64,000 bases of DNA, taken from the NCBI GenBank assembly GCA_014871385.1, contig CM026426.1, positions 98,916,861 to 98,980,860 of the forward strand, in the 5' to 3' direction. Source of the stretch: Ceratodon purpureus (lineage: Eukaryota > Streptophyta > Bryopsida > Pseudoditrichales > Ditrichaceae). Positions 34,043 through 45,825 of this stretch are shown one piece after another (position 1 is the stretch's first letter; every line of letters starts with the position of its first letter). A model generated the notes under the pieces. It did no database searches and was not told the origin of the DNA. It saw only the letters and a program-made list of their open reading frames with translations. Made by a program: the position numbers and the translations under genes.

Positions 34043-34690
34043 TGCAGAGGCTCCCCCTTCGGGTAGGGGCCGAGGATGCTCAGGAAGATGCTCTTTTTTT
34101 CTTTAACTTGTATTCAAATTCTAAAGCATTCGGCCCAACAGTTGGTCAGGGCCATGGGCAATGCAAGCTTGCGGAGGCTCCCTCTTCGGAGAGGGGCCGA
34201 GGATGCGCTGCATGATGTTTTTTTTTTTTTAAACTTGTATTCAAATTCTGAAGCATTTGGCCCCGACAGTTGGTCGGGGCCATGGGCAATGCAAGCTTGC
34301 GGAGGCTCCCTCTTCGGGGAGGGGCCGAGGATGCTCAGGAAGATGCTCTTTTTTTCTTTAACTTGTATTCAAATTCTAAAGCATTCGGCCCCAACAGTTG
34401 GTCGGGGCCATGGGCAATGCAAGCTTGCGGAGGCTCCCCCTTTGGGGAAGGGCCGAGGATGCGCTGCATGGTGTTTTTTTTTTTTTTTTTTTTTTTTTTT
34501 AACTTGGATTCAAATTCTGAAGCATTCGGCCCCGACAGTTGGTCGGGGCCATGGGCATGGCAAGCTTGCGGAGGCTCCCTCTTCGGGGAGGGGCCTAGGA
34601 TGCACATCAGGATGCTTTTTGTTTTTTTAATTTATGTTCATTTCTTGGTCGGGGCCATGGGCATTGCAAGCTTGGGATGTGTCTCTTTTA
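34043..34690 (+). repeat. 128-bp intronic tandem repeat, five units
   Basis: Units start GCGGAGGCTCC at 34043 (GCAGAGGCTCC), 34171, 34299, 34427 and 34568. Spacing is 128, 128, 128 and 141 bp, the last unit being lengthened by a longer poly-T run. Each unit pairs a GC-rich block containing GGCCCCGACAGTTGGTCGGGGCC, a near-perfect hairpin, with a T-tract. The array lies inside the intron 33891-34734. The long ORFs over it are artefacts of the repeat. Confidence 0.85.
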
Positions 34691-34734
34691 CACTTGGTCA
34701 TGGGCTAATCCGCATCTATTTGTTTATTATTTAG

Positions 34735-37700
34735 GAGTCCTCTCAGGATAATATCGGGAGCCAAGGTCAAGTACCAACTCCAGTAGAGACAGAGGTACTC
34801 TATGTAAACACCCTTATCTTGTGCATTCTGTCTTTGACAAGGATGAAGTAAGTAGTTTTATAGTGGAAAATAACCCATTCTCTTTTTTTTCTTCTATAGG
34901 AATATTCCGATGCTCCAGAGCTGTCTATCGATTCCTTCATATCAGTTATCAATATCTCTGACCTTTCAGATTCATTTGATCAGCACTATTGTACTTGTCA
35001 TGTAGCAGATTCTGTAGGTTTAGGTAGTGTACCTTTTGATGTTCATTCTCCACAGTACATGCCTACATCACCAGTTCTTATGCCCACGTCCCCTGTCTAT
35101 GAGCCTACTTCCCCTCGCTACGTGCTCACCTCTCCTATGCAGGATTCACCTCCAAGGTCTCCACCCTCTCCTTCATTGCCTAGTAGAGTGAGGCGGCCAG
35201 CCCATGTTGTGTTTGCCCTTCCGGCAATATTGCCATGCCCCGTCCAACAAACCAGGCAATTTTGGAGGAGGCGCCGTCATTGGAACTATAGACAGTCTAA
35301 GGAGTATTACAGGTGTGCATCACGTAGATAGAGTCTTCACGCTTATATGATATTGAACTTGTCGTATTGGATTTATCATTATGAAGTGATACTGTTATTC
35401 TCTATTTCATATTTCTCTATTTTGCAAGACTTTTTAAGTTGCGATTCCAACATTAATTTGCACACCGTTTTGCAGGTTACTCAAACACAAGAAGTGTTGG
35501 TAAAACCATCTTGTCCAGTAGACTTGAAGACTGCTTTAGAAGGGGAATTGCAGCACCGCAAACAAAACAAGGTGGACTCCATAGGCGTCATCAACAAACT
35601 CAGGATCAAACCAGAAAGGAAGTCCCGCTTGATGGTGGCCCTGTGCAGGATGATCTCAATGGCCAAGGTTCGACGAGTGGGCAAAATGGGGGTACAGCAC
35701 TTGGAGCGGGAGTTTGTAAAGGGGTATAGAGATGGAAACCGCGTCATATACATTTCCATATACAACAATGAAGAGCAGACGAAGGATGTTACGGCGGAGA
35801 CCATGGCTGGTTGGAGCCCTTTATGGAGGGCCGCGAGTGATCGTTTTGATGATGAGATCCGTGGAGATGAGGAGTGGATGCAATTCTCCAACAAGATGTT
35901 TTTTGTCTGGGAAGGTAACCACCGCCTCGCTGCATGGCTCCGACATATAAACAAGCACCATGCGGACGACCCAACATGGCACATCTCTGTGCATTGCATT
36001 GTACTAAACCCCCGCGGCCATGTGGGCAAGTTGCTTCACGCCATGCACGACATTAACTGGTTAGTATCTCCGTGCTTTTCCTTGTTTGTGCACACTCAAA
36101 TTTTTGTGCTACTGCATTTTATTCCTCTAATATTCTACTTTGTTTTTCAGGTCTAATGAGAATGACCATGTCAAGAGTAATCTTCCAGCAAAGTTGTTTC
36201 GAATCTGCTCATTTGGGATGATGAAACTGGAGGATTTTAAAGACCTCCTTACCGTTGAAGAATATGATGCATGTGTGAAACACAAGCCATCTAATCCGTC
36301 GTGGTTTCCCTTGACAACCAAAATTTTTATAGCATTTCTGTACCGTGTAAGTTTTACCAACTTCCTGTCTTTGCTTCTGCAACTTGGTTAATTTTTCAAT
36401 ATTCTGATAAATAATTTTGTTTCAACAGCGGGAAATCGCAGTGGCCTCGGACGAAGCAGCGAGGGCCTACCTTGACAAGACACTAGACGAGGAACAAGCT
36501 GCAAATGCAGTTTGGGATGTCATGACGGAGGCATCTGAAAGAATGGTCGAATCCATCAAGAAGAAGGACTTTACCAAGTACTTGGCCATTGCAAATCCAA
36601 AGAATGGTGACGACTTCCTCAATGAGGTGACGCCCTCACTAATGCCATTTACAAAACTTCGTATGTCAACGTCGTTTCTTTATTTCTTAGTGTCTAAAAT
36701 ACTCACTCTTCATACAGATCAATCGACATTTCAGTGACTTCTTGAAACTGGAGATGACCCTTGAGAAGCTACAGAAAATTGTCCCAGCAAGAGTTGAGGC
36801 CAAATACAAGGCTCGTTGGTTGAGGTGGTGGAATTCATCCCCAAATTCCAGACTATCTTACAGATTCCTTCCGCTCGAATTCAAGAAAACCGACCTCGAC
36901 CCTTGGTTGAACAAGGCTTCATTCTAGGTTGGGGTATATTTTCGACATTTATTACTTAAATTACATGATGATTTTTTTATTTTCTATAAATTCTACCTCG
37001 TCGTTAATATATTGTCTTCTTTATTATAGTTGGAGGAAGCTGTCATCAATGAAGTCGAGGACATATGCAAAGCGGAGAACCTCATCATCAATTGGAAGGA
37101 TTTTCCTGATGTCCAAGAACCGGAAGCTTATGTCGAGATTTCACGTATTCTTTTATAGGGCAAGGCCTTCCCTACGTTCCTTCGGAAGAAGGCAGAGAAG
37201 GATTTTGTCAAGAAGTCGAATTTCGCAAAATTTCCTGGAACTGCACAAGTTGTCAAGCGGGTTACTTACCAGTATGTTACTTAACTTCATCTCAGCCGTT
37301 TTCCATAATAACGGGCTCTTTATTATTCTCTGATACTAACCTTCTATAAAATGATTTTCTTAGGTACTTCAAGAGAGAGCTCGTTCCAAAGGGCGCCATC
37401 TTTGTCCAACAGCTTCCTAAGTACTCTTCTGCTTGGACTGAGAGAAGCTCGGATCAGTGTATCTATTCTCCCTAGCAATTGGAAAAGTACAAAGCTCCCC
37501 ACTTGAAACAGGATGCTGGTATCTTGATTGTTTTCGCGGTTTCAAAATTGACTCGGAGGTGGACATCAAGACTTTACACGATGTCGGAGAGGTGGTGGCC
37601 GAAGACACGGTGGATGCTACTGAAGATGACGAAGGCCTTCAAGACCAATCATCAGCTCCTTCACCCAAGAAAGGGAGAGGGAGACTGAAATCTTTGCGTT

Positions 37701-39474
37701 CACATTCACAGGCATCACAGCAAACAGGTGCGGCATCTTCCGTCCCAAAGCAGAAGGAACTAGAGCCCTCTCCGAGGAAATGTCGTTACGAAGCCTTCTC
37801 CAACTTCATCCCCGGCTCCTTCCTCGCTCAATGCTTCGGAGATCACCAGAAGTCTCCTTGAGCAGAGGAAGGCCAAACAGTTTCCGCAAACTACCTCTTC
37901 AGCTGGAACTCCTCATTCCACACAGGTCTATGTCATCAACTCCTCCGTGGACTGAGATTTGCTTCGACAGAAGGAGCTCTCCGACAGCGATGGCGATCAC
38001 GAATGGAACAAGGCTCTAGACATCGTTAGAAAGGTATGATCCGTTGCTTAGTCCATTCCTTTCGACAAGTATACAACAGTAAATCTTGTAGTGTCTAACA
38101 TTGCCTTTTTGTTTCCTCAAGTTTAGAGCAGGCCGCCAAAACCGAGTTCCGTCAAGATGCAAAGAGCAGAATCACTTGGGATTCGACTTGATCATAGCCG
38201 AGATTCCTGAGAATCTTCCGATCCCTACGATATCCAATCCCCGCTACGTCATTCCATCTTGGAACAAACGTGATAAGGAGTATTTGGAGGAACTCTTCGA
38301 ATTTGCAAGACATTTCTTGCAGTATGATGGTGCTCTTTGCATAATCCACAACAACGACCCAGACCTGGCTGCGCATATTTCTGAAGAGGCTAAGGTTAAT
38401 GTCTTTGTGCAGCACCAAGACTGGTGGGGCTTCAATGCACTAGGCTTGGCTCACCCTACGATCCCCCGCTCCTTGGTATGTACATCATAATCATTCCTCG
38501 TCTTTGCTTTCTGCTAAACTTTCTTCTTATTTACACTCACATATTTTGGTGTACGGCAGTCTCTTCGGTTCTGGGTGCGCGTCTTCATTCGTGGTGGCCA
38601 ACCCCCATCCAAGTTCACTTTTCAAATGAAGAAATCCGATGTCGTATACAACGACCTCCACATAACCGAGAGTGATGCCATTCTCAACTTCACCGACGTG
38701 GAATCGCAGCACATGAATGAGAGGGTCCGTAGAGAGGGCCAAGGGAGAAAGCCCCTGAGATGATGCAAGGCATAATTGAGACTATGTCCAAGCCCGGTGA
38801 CATAGTCTTCGAGTGGATGGCAGGAACAGGTAATCCTTTATTAACATTTTGTGCATTTCCATCCTCTTTTTTTATCCATAGGTACTCACTTCTTTGTTAT
38901 GGTACGTGTTTCAGGTGCCTCCATCAAGGCTTGCGAGAGTATTGGTCGTCATATTATAGATTGTAAGGAGGACGAAGCCATATTCAACGCCCTTCTCAAA
39001 CCGTATATGGCTACACCATCCGCCATGGGCCTTGCTAAACATCCTAGACCGGCAGCAGTTGAAGATGCACCTCCCAAGAGAGCAAGACAAGATAAGTACT
39101 GTAAGTTCTTTACATTTTCTTACTTCAGGGCTAGTTCTCTTTGCTTCTTTACTGATTCCATCTTCACCCACTTATTCTTACCACTCTCGATTTTCTCTTC
39201 CAGAGTAGTTGCGGCAACACCGCCACGTCGGCCAAGACCCGTGTCCATTCCATCGTGGCGTCTTCATTCCAGTCTGATTCAGCCTTATATACTTCTGGAT
39301 TATGCAAAGGGCTTAGCACAAGCGCTCCAATCTGGAGCCCTTACATATGTTCCTAGTCGACCAACTACTTTTGATCCCAGGGCCCTTGTAATCGTTGATG
39401 ATGAGGCTTTAGAAGGAGATACAGAGTCATCCCATTCTGAGAGTGAAAGTAGCGATTGTAGCATGTTGTGAGTT
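34735..39474 (+). pseudogene. CTD-like heptad / ParB-like / DNA-methylase-like gene, left copy
   Basis: Exons with GT-AG edges: 34735-34794, 34900-35332, 35476-36059, 36151-36346, 36429-36626, 36718-36933, 37030-37271, 37364-38033, 38122-38475, 38560-38829, 38915-39091 and about 39206-39474. An early exon carries YxPTSPx heptads. Exon 35476-36059 contains a ParB/Srx-like motif (VWEGNHRLAAW). The 3' exons form a permuted methylase: FDLIIAEIPEN in the motif IV position, then VFEWMAGTGASIKACESIGR as motif I, ending in a Ser/Glu tail. A stop codon lies at the end of the heptad exon in both copies. Further stops (TAG where the right copy has TGG, at about 36923 and 37156) and frame changes at about 38165 and 38755 show decay. 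ParB-methylase pairings are known from bacterial mobile DNA; the eukaryotic context and heptads are unusual. Confidence 0.55.
35050..35145 (+). other. RNA polymerase II CTD-like heptads
   Basis: Residues read (S)PQYMPTSP, VLMPTSP, VYEPTSP, RYVLTSP: four consecutive seven-residue units aligned to the CTD consensus YSPTSPS. The right copy (52677-52750) reads YMPTSPV, YEPTSPA and YFPTSPL with Tyr kept at nearly every position 1. Thr4, Ser5 and Pro6 are the best kept. A basic segment follows (RVRRPAHVV, then RQFWRRRRHW). Confidence 0.7.
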
Positions 39475-39548
39475 CAAAGGAGGCTTCGGTCTATCATTGT
39501 TATCATTTGATTTGATTTGATTTAATTGGAGTTGATTGCATAATCCTT
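37896..39548. repeat. Identical tract between palindrome arms (left)
   Basis: As far as I can read, this 1653-bp tract is identical to the reverse complement of 48246-49898, introns and intergenic tail included. The first mismatches on each side are at 37895 and 39549, beyond which the arms are clearly diverged. All frames in the tract translate identically in both copies. Confidence 0.8.
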
Positions 39549-39775
39549 TGTCCACTCTACTGCAAACACCTTAAACTACTGTTGATACTCATTTCCAATT
39601 CGTATCCGTGTATGTAAAGGATGAAATGTTACAACTCTAATGCTCAAAATATTTATAATGCTGTAGTCACTTTCTTAATCTTTCAAAATCTCACCCTAAT
39701 CCATAGCCATCTTACCTATTTTTGGAAGAGATCCAGATACCATCTCTCGGAGAAATTTTATCTCCTTCCGGCTCG

Positions 39776-39988
39776 ATCTTCGTATTGTAGTCCTACGAGC
39801 GTTGTGCGGAGCTCTCGCGCGTGCTGCGCGAGCCTGCAGGCAGCCCGAGTCCTGCCATCGCCCGAGACCCCCCCCCCCCCGCAGGGTCTTCAGCGCCCGA
39901 CCCCGACCTGCGACTCTCCCTCGACGTCGCCTTCTTCGTCCGTCGAAGCGATCTCCGACGCCGTCCACGTGGCGTGATGACTCACCCA
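39776..39988 (+). repeat. MULE left terminal inverted repeat
   Basis: GC-rich inverted repeat with a poly-C run at 39871-39884. It pairs with 46000-46206 along its whole length with scattered differences. Confidence 0.8.
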
Positions 39989-40298
39989 CCCGCGCAATCT
40001 ACGCTGAACAACCCCTCTCCCACCCCGTGCCCTAGCACGGTCAGTCTCTCCTCTCCCCGCCGCCATGATGCTACGCTGCTCGCGCCGTGATTCTCCTGCT
40101 GCAAAGCGGGGTAGTTGTCCTGGGAGGCGCCGTCCTGGTAGCTTGGCATTCACTGCAATTTGGGCGATGCGTGTCAATTCAGAGGGTTCATCATGATGGA
40201 GCATTGAAGGATTAGGGTCGGATTCCGACGCTGCTGCTTCGCTAAGGTTTAGTGCTGCGGGTATTGGCATAGCTCCATCGTCTTCTTCATTCTCAACT

Positions 40299-42472
40299 TT
40301 GACATCGTCTTCTTCTTCGACTACTTCGACCTGCCCACCCCGTGCACCATCGTCTGTAACATCGCCGCCACATCAACTCTTACAAGAAGACGTTGCGCTA
40401 GGCAGCATCGACGCAATGGCAGCCGAGGTTAGTCACTCACTCTTCTTCGTTCCGCATGTGTTGTTTCTCCACGGCGCCCTGGTTCGGGGTTCGTTGAGAG
40501 GTGTCTCAGCTACGTATCTCTTGTCGTCCTTCCAGGGTTACTGGTCCCATTATGCACGGTGTAATCTCATGTTCGCGTCCTGGACGTCGTCATCTGATTG
40601 GTCATATAAGTCTTCCTCAATGTCGCATGCTTGACGTTGGCTTCGTCCGTCTTTTTCTATGCCTTTACAGTAGACTGACCTTTCTCCTGGTTGTTTCAGG
40701 GAGGTGATTGTCTTGGAGTAGATCTCTCAGACGAAGCTACGCTGAGGCAGTGGAGATCCTCCAGAGCTAGGCGACTATCCTGGATTATACCAGCATCAGG
40801 AAGGAAGCCCAGGACATCCTCAGCACCGCGTCTCCTGGCATCGTCCCTGGTGTAAGTCGTCCAGGTTGCCTTCCAATGGTTTTTTTCCTATTCCCGACTA
40901 GGTGCGATGTGTCATATGGTTTCTATTTTCTAATCTCTAATTGATTTTTCCTGTAGTTGGCCGTGAAGAATAAGAGGGGGGAGATGGAGGCCGTCATCCT
41001 CTACACCATTGTCTGGACAGACAAGCCTCGAATGCGGAAGGCGTGTACTCAGTCTAAATTCGACTGGTTGGTAGTGGAGGTTAACGCATTATGGCGTCGC
41101 AAACACAGGGCGGTGAAGATGAAGTCGAAGCGGATCCCGTTCTTCTGCAAATTCTGTAATAGAGATATGGTGGACAAGAGCGAACTTGCATGGCATCGAC
41201 AACAGGACGCGTGTACAATGTACTCGTCCATGAAGGACGGCCCCCTGAAAATGTTTCCTGTCAACGGCGCCAAAGGAAACTCTGAAATTCAGGTCGTCTT
41301 CCGGAGGTACAACATGAAGTTGCCCTGGCAGAATGGAGGTAAAGGCGGAGACAAATTAGAGGACGAGCCCTCAGTAGAAGAGCTGGAGGAAGAGTTCGTG
41401 GTACTATTGAGTGACGCCTCCAGTGGTGACAGTGCGTACATGTCGTAGCGGCCTATGAAGAGTAAGAAGGAGGGCTTATCAGTCCATGAGGTGTTAGAGG
41501 AGCGAAGGAGGAAAAGAGAGGCCTAGGAAAAGGAGACAGCAACCAGTGCTAGGAAGAAAAAGGGGCCGGCACTGGAGAGGGGTTGGGGAGGACCGCCAAA
41601 CACACCAAAACCGCCATCGGTGTCAAGGACATGCTCTCCAGCTACATGTACCCTGCAGACACAACGAGGAGGAGTTCTAGGATATCCTGACCTGGATTTG
41701 GGCAAAGTGCCTGAACCAAGGATCTGGATCAGCCGCTCCGCCCCTCATCCGAGCTTTGAAGCTATTCAGTCGGCGGGAGAATGGAGTGGAGGCGCCAATG
41801 ATCTGTCCAAGGGTGGGTGTGACTGCCGAATTCCTGTACGACAGGATGGCTCAGGTGAAATTTGCCATGAGAGACCTCTCAACAGTGGGTAAGCTCATGT
41901 TCCCCTCCATGGACACGTCCTCCAGTAACTTCATTGCTTTCTCCGCCATGACCTCCACTAGGACAGGTTTTGAGGATTCCGTGAAGGAAGCAATGTCATG
42001 GATGCGTGCCTGCTTCTCGCGGGCATGCAAAGACATGCTGGCGCTTGATAAGGAAGACTACCTTCGCGTCCTCTTGCTGGAGGCAGGGAAAGATAGGAGG
42101 GATAGGGCTCTAGAGGATTTCTGGCGGGTGATGCTACTCTGCGAGGGAGTGGACTCCGAATACGCACTAGGTTGTCTGGACTGGACCGGACAATGGAATG
42201 TTGTCCCAGCCGATGTCATCCACGCCATGACTGAGCTACGTGACGCTTCCATGAAGTTCTGCTTCGAGCAGTTGAGCCCTTGGACAGCCGGGAGAGAGGA
42301 CAAAGACGAAGTCCCACTATCAGACCTGGAAGGGCTTGACATCGCGGAGTTTAGTGCCTCCCAGGTTCTATGTAGTATGGAAGCTTTGCAGAAGGTAGGG
42401 TATTTGGAGGATATGGCCAAAGACAAGCGCGGCGCCGAGGAGGATGTGAAGATGAAGGAGACGACTGGATAG
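40299..42472 (+). pseudogene. MULE accessory gene with C2HC zinc finger, decayed
   Basis: A Ser/Thr-rich leader ends at a donor at about 40427 (AMAAE|GTTAGT). Further exons start after AG at about 40700 and 40957. The exon at 40957-41448 has a basic patch and the finger FFCKFCNRDMVDKSELAWHRQQDAC (Cx2C, x12, H, x5, C), then an acidic end. After stops and a frame change, coding resumes at 41756-42472 with a helical protein (TAEFLYDRMAQVKFAMRDLS, MLALDKEDYLRVLL). The order and orientation opposite to the transposase fit a second gene of the element. I do not recognise the C-terminal domain. The single finger suggests DNA or RNA binding. Confidence 0.5.
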
Positions 42473-42479
42473 GAAGGGA

Positions 42480-43470
42480 GCGCCGGGGGGGCAGTGGTTC
42501 TAAGCGCGTCTGAGTATAAAGGAGAGAGCAGCAGCGTCATAAAGGGAGTCACTGAAGAGGACGCACATGTCCACTTGGGAGGAGCGGCATAGAATTCCGA
42601 GTCCAGGACGGCCGGTTTGATTGTTTGTATTGATAGGACAACATGTATATAGTGTTTAGACGAAGTAGTTTGTTTGATACTTCCTTTGTAATGCGGGGAC
42701 AGTTGTATATTTCTACTACATTAGGACGGTGATGAACTGAATTGTTTTTGGCCTTTTTTTTTTTTTTTTTCTCGATGGTACCGAAATGGCGTGGAAAAAG
42801 GAAATCAGAAACATAGAACTGAAGTGAACTGGAGAAATAGTTTCATAACACAACATTCTGTATTGTTTTCGAAAAAATGAAAATCTATTTGAGGGTCTAT
42901 GGGTTAAAAAAAAAAAAAACATAGGGTCGACTGTGAAATTGGAAGATTACAGCAAAGATAAAATTTAAAAAAAATAAAAATTAAAAAAAATAATGGAAAT
43001 GAAAAAGAAATGGAAAGGAATACTGAAAATAAAATTAAAAAGGGAATTTAAAAATTAAAGAGAAAAAAAAAACGAAAATGAGAGGGTTTTAAAAAAAAAA
43101 ACAAAAAACAAATAATAAAAAAAAAAAAACTAGAATGAGAACAACACACATATCCTGGACACCCGTAAGGATGGTGTCTTGTCCTATAAACTATTACGGA
43201 AATGCACCACTGAAACTCATTAAGGTGAACAACAATTGAAATGTCTCTGCTGTCCTGGACAGCCTTATTCTTTTTCCCAACATTTCCCCCCTTATGTCTA
43301 GATCGTTCTAAGAAACTAGGATGTCGTCTAGTATTCTTGTCACACTCTCCAGAATGAAACTGGGGTTGTGAAAGAGGATGGAGCAGTCCTGCTTTCGACT
43401 TCGCCTGTCTATCGAATATCTTTCCTTTGGCAGCTCTAACCTGCGCTAACGCAAAAGCTGTCAAGGATCT
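42480..43470. other. A/T-rich region between the two convergent MULE genes
   Basis: A poly-T run (42756-42770) and long A-rich stretches (42900-43130) lie between the stop codons of the convergent genes. Polyadenylation signals are likely, but none can be singled out. Confidence 0.4.
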
Positions 43471-43473
43471 GTC

Positions 43474-45825
43474 CTAGGTGACTAATTCCTCAATCTCTTT
43501 TACCTTAGCAAGGAAGTCTCGGAACATGCCATTAGGACCAGCGGATTGTGTCCTAATAAACCCCTTCTTTGTCTTCCGCGTCTCCACTGTTGACAAGTCT
43601 GTCTCCAGCGAATGCATCGATGTAGGAGTTGTCCATACCGGATTCAATTGTCCCCTTAAGAGTGCCTGCAACTCGTATAATTAAAGCGTCCTCGACTTCG
43701 GGATGTATACATTTAAAAACCTTCACGCAATGTTTACAAATATTACCTCTCTTCCCCATAGGACAGTCGCATTGCGCCCAAATGGAATTAGGGCATGTAA
43801 CAGTCCAAACCGATGGGTAATTGTTGACTGACAGAACCATCGCGATGTCCTCACCATCTGGATAAATGGACACGTAGTCATCAAGAATTTCACGCGCTCC
43901 TAGGACGGCCCTTGCAACTATTCCTTCTGCTTTTCTATTCTTTATAAATCCATACAGTTTGCATTGAACTGCGTACCGGTAATGAGTTAAGACATCTCCT
44001 ATGAGATGGTATACTAGCCAGTCCATCCGCCGGCCACTCAACTTCTGTCTAGTTTGTGTCAAACTAGATTTCAAGTTAGCAAGATATGATTCCACTGCTA
44101 CATTCGTGTCCTGGCCACAATGGGGAAAATTTCTATTAGCCGTCACCCACATACCAGTTTTACCGCTCCATGTCTCCTCAAAGTATGATATGAAAGCTTT
44201 AGCAGCAGGAAACCGTTCTCGAAGTCCAGTAATCTTATGCTTTGCTCTTTCAACAGCAATGTCCCCTTCCACTAAGTCGGGCGAATACATTATCTCTTCA
44301 ACAACTTTCAGGACCTGAACACGCAAAATCTCGTCCATTATTTTCTGTACGGCATTTTCCTTCCATGCTTTCCGAACATGCCATAAACATAGCATGGGTC
44401 TATTCTTCAAAGTTAAAGTTCCCGAACTCATGGTAATGGAACACAGATTCTTCATTCTCTTCCTTCCACATCCTAACACTCATAGGGTCTTGTGTATGCT
44501 TCTGCCATAACTGGGCAGCCCTCTTCTTACTCAAATTGTATACTTCGTCAGGCATAATGAAGGTATCCCTTGTGCAGGGTCTATTCTCCATGGCGCACTC
44601 CCACATCTCTTTCTTGTGGAAGGCCATCACTTGTGCGGGAGAGAACCCTTGGGCCAGCATGGATCGAATCTAGTTCCTAGTTCTCCAAGACAGTCTGGCA
44701 CCTAAAGAGTGCCTGAACCCTGCAAAACTACTACCATGACAGGGCTTTTCGTGGCTGTTAACATGGTTCATGTTATGGTACTGGATTTCGCAGAGGGTGC
44801 TGTCCATGTATAACTGCTTCGCTACAAAATTACACTAGCACCCACGCTTTGAAGTCATACCTGCCTGAACCCTGCTGGCCCTTCGCTGCCTCATAGGACC
44901 AATCTTGGCAGGAACAGGTATGCTGTCATGGAACGGAGGACGCCCCCCTTCTACATCTGAATCTTTCGAATCCTGTGATACAACTTCTGGTGGAAGCTAT
45001 TGGGCTGGTAATGACTTCTTCAATGCTTTAAGTCGTTTTGCTTCTGCTGCTGCAAATTTGTTTGCCTCCTTCGCTGCCTTCTTTTCCTGCTTCTCAACTC
45101 GCTTTCTTGCATTCTTCTGATTTGTTGATAATTTTTTTTGCATCGCACTGGCGAATATTTTGTCTACCTCTCTCTTGACCTCACCTGTCTTGTCAAAGGG
45201 ACCATATTCGCAGTGAAAGCTGTCCCAAGAAGTACACAATTAGAAACAATGTGTAATCAAACATCCCTAAACCTAACCTGTCTTGGACAATACATCTTGA
45301 AATCGCACATCGCCATATACTGGAGGAAGCGGAACAATGCAGAGTACGTAGAACTTACTTTATTTTCTGGAGGAAACTTGTCTCCTTCGCATTCTCAGCT
45401 TGCCCTTCCTTGTGACCTAAAGTAGGCACCTTGTTGAAAGTGCATGGAAAATCCCTCATGCTCTGCTCCCCTTCAACAAAGTCACCCAATCTATCCCAGG
45501 GAATAATGGCCCGAAATGTTTCTCAAAATCTACCTCGACCTTGATTCGTCCTGCCTTCCCACGCGGTATCGGTCCTATCAAAATGCCCTTCAGGTGGTAT
45601 CTGTAGCCGGGCATGCAGTTTCTCCAGAGTTGTCTTCCGGACCTTAGCACCTCCCTCCGTCCTGGCTGCCTTCCGGTCCCTGCTGTTATCACCATTGTCC
45701 TTGTCCGGAGATTCAGCTGGATTGCACTCCGTGCATGGACAGCATCCATTGGCTACAAACTCTCCAGTAAATGGATCATGCTCAGCAGCCAGGTCCACGA
45801 CGTCTACCTCCATGGTTGCTTCCAA
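43474..45825 (-). pseudogene. MULE transposase with the DDE core deleted
   Basis: From the N-terminus on the minus strand: 45825-45523 has a CPCTECNP zinc motif; 45239-44997 is a Lys/Ala-rich coiled coil; 44660-44400 is a MULE-type N-terminal helical segment (LAQGFSPAQVMAFHKKEMWE, then VFHYHEFG). 44430-43553 begins at RPMLCLWHVRKAWKENAV and runs to the SWIM finger AQCDCPMGKRGNICKHC. In intact MULE transposases roughly 150-200 residues, including the first catalytic aspartates, lie between the HYHEF and LCLWHV segments. Here they are a few codons apart, so the core has been excised. Other stops are present as well. The element is therefore non-autonomous. Confidence 0.72.

Larger units (their letters stand above)
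34735..39772. repeat. Palindrome left arm, outer part
   Basis: Homologous to the reverse complement of about 47960-53081. The first exon at 34735 pairs with 53081, and similarity is traceable through exons and introns to the Mutator-like insertion at 39773. The arm continues beyond that element at 46207-46859. Identity is moderate except for 37896-39548. Confidence 0.85.

Noticed and set aside
34076-34734. Overlapping long plus-strand ORFs with SWSGPWAMQACGG repeats
   Set aside because: They follow the 128-bp tandem array in every frame. The array lies between good splice sites, and poly-T runs yield only Phe.
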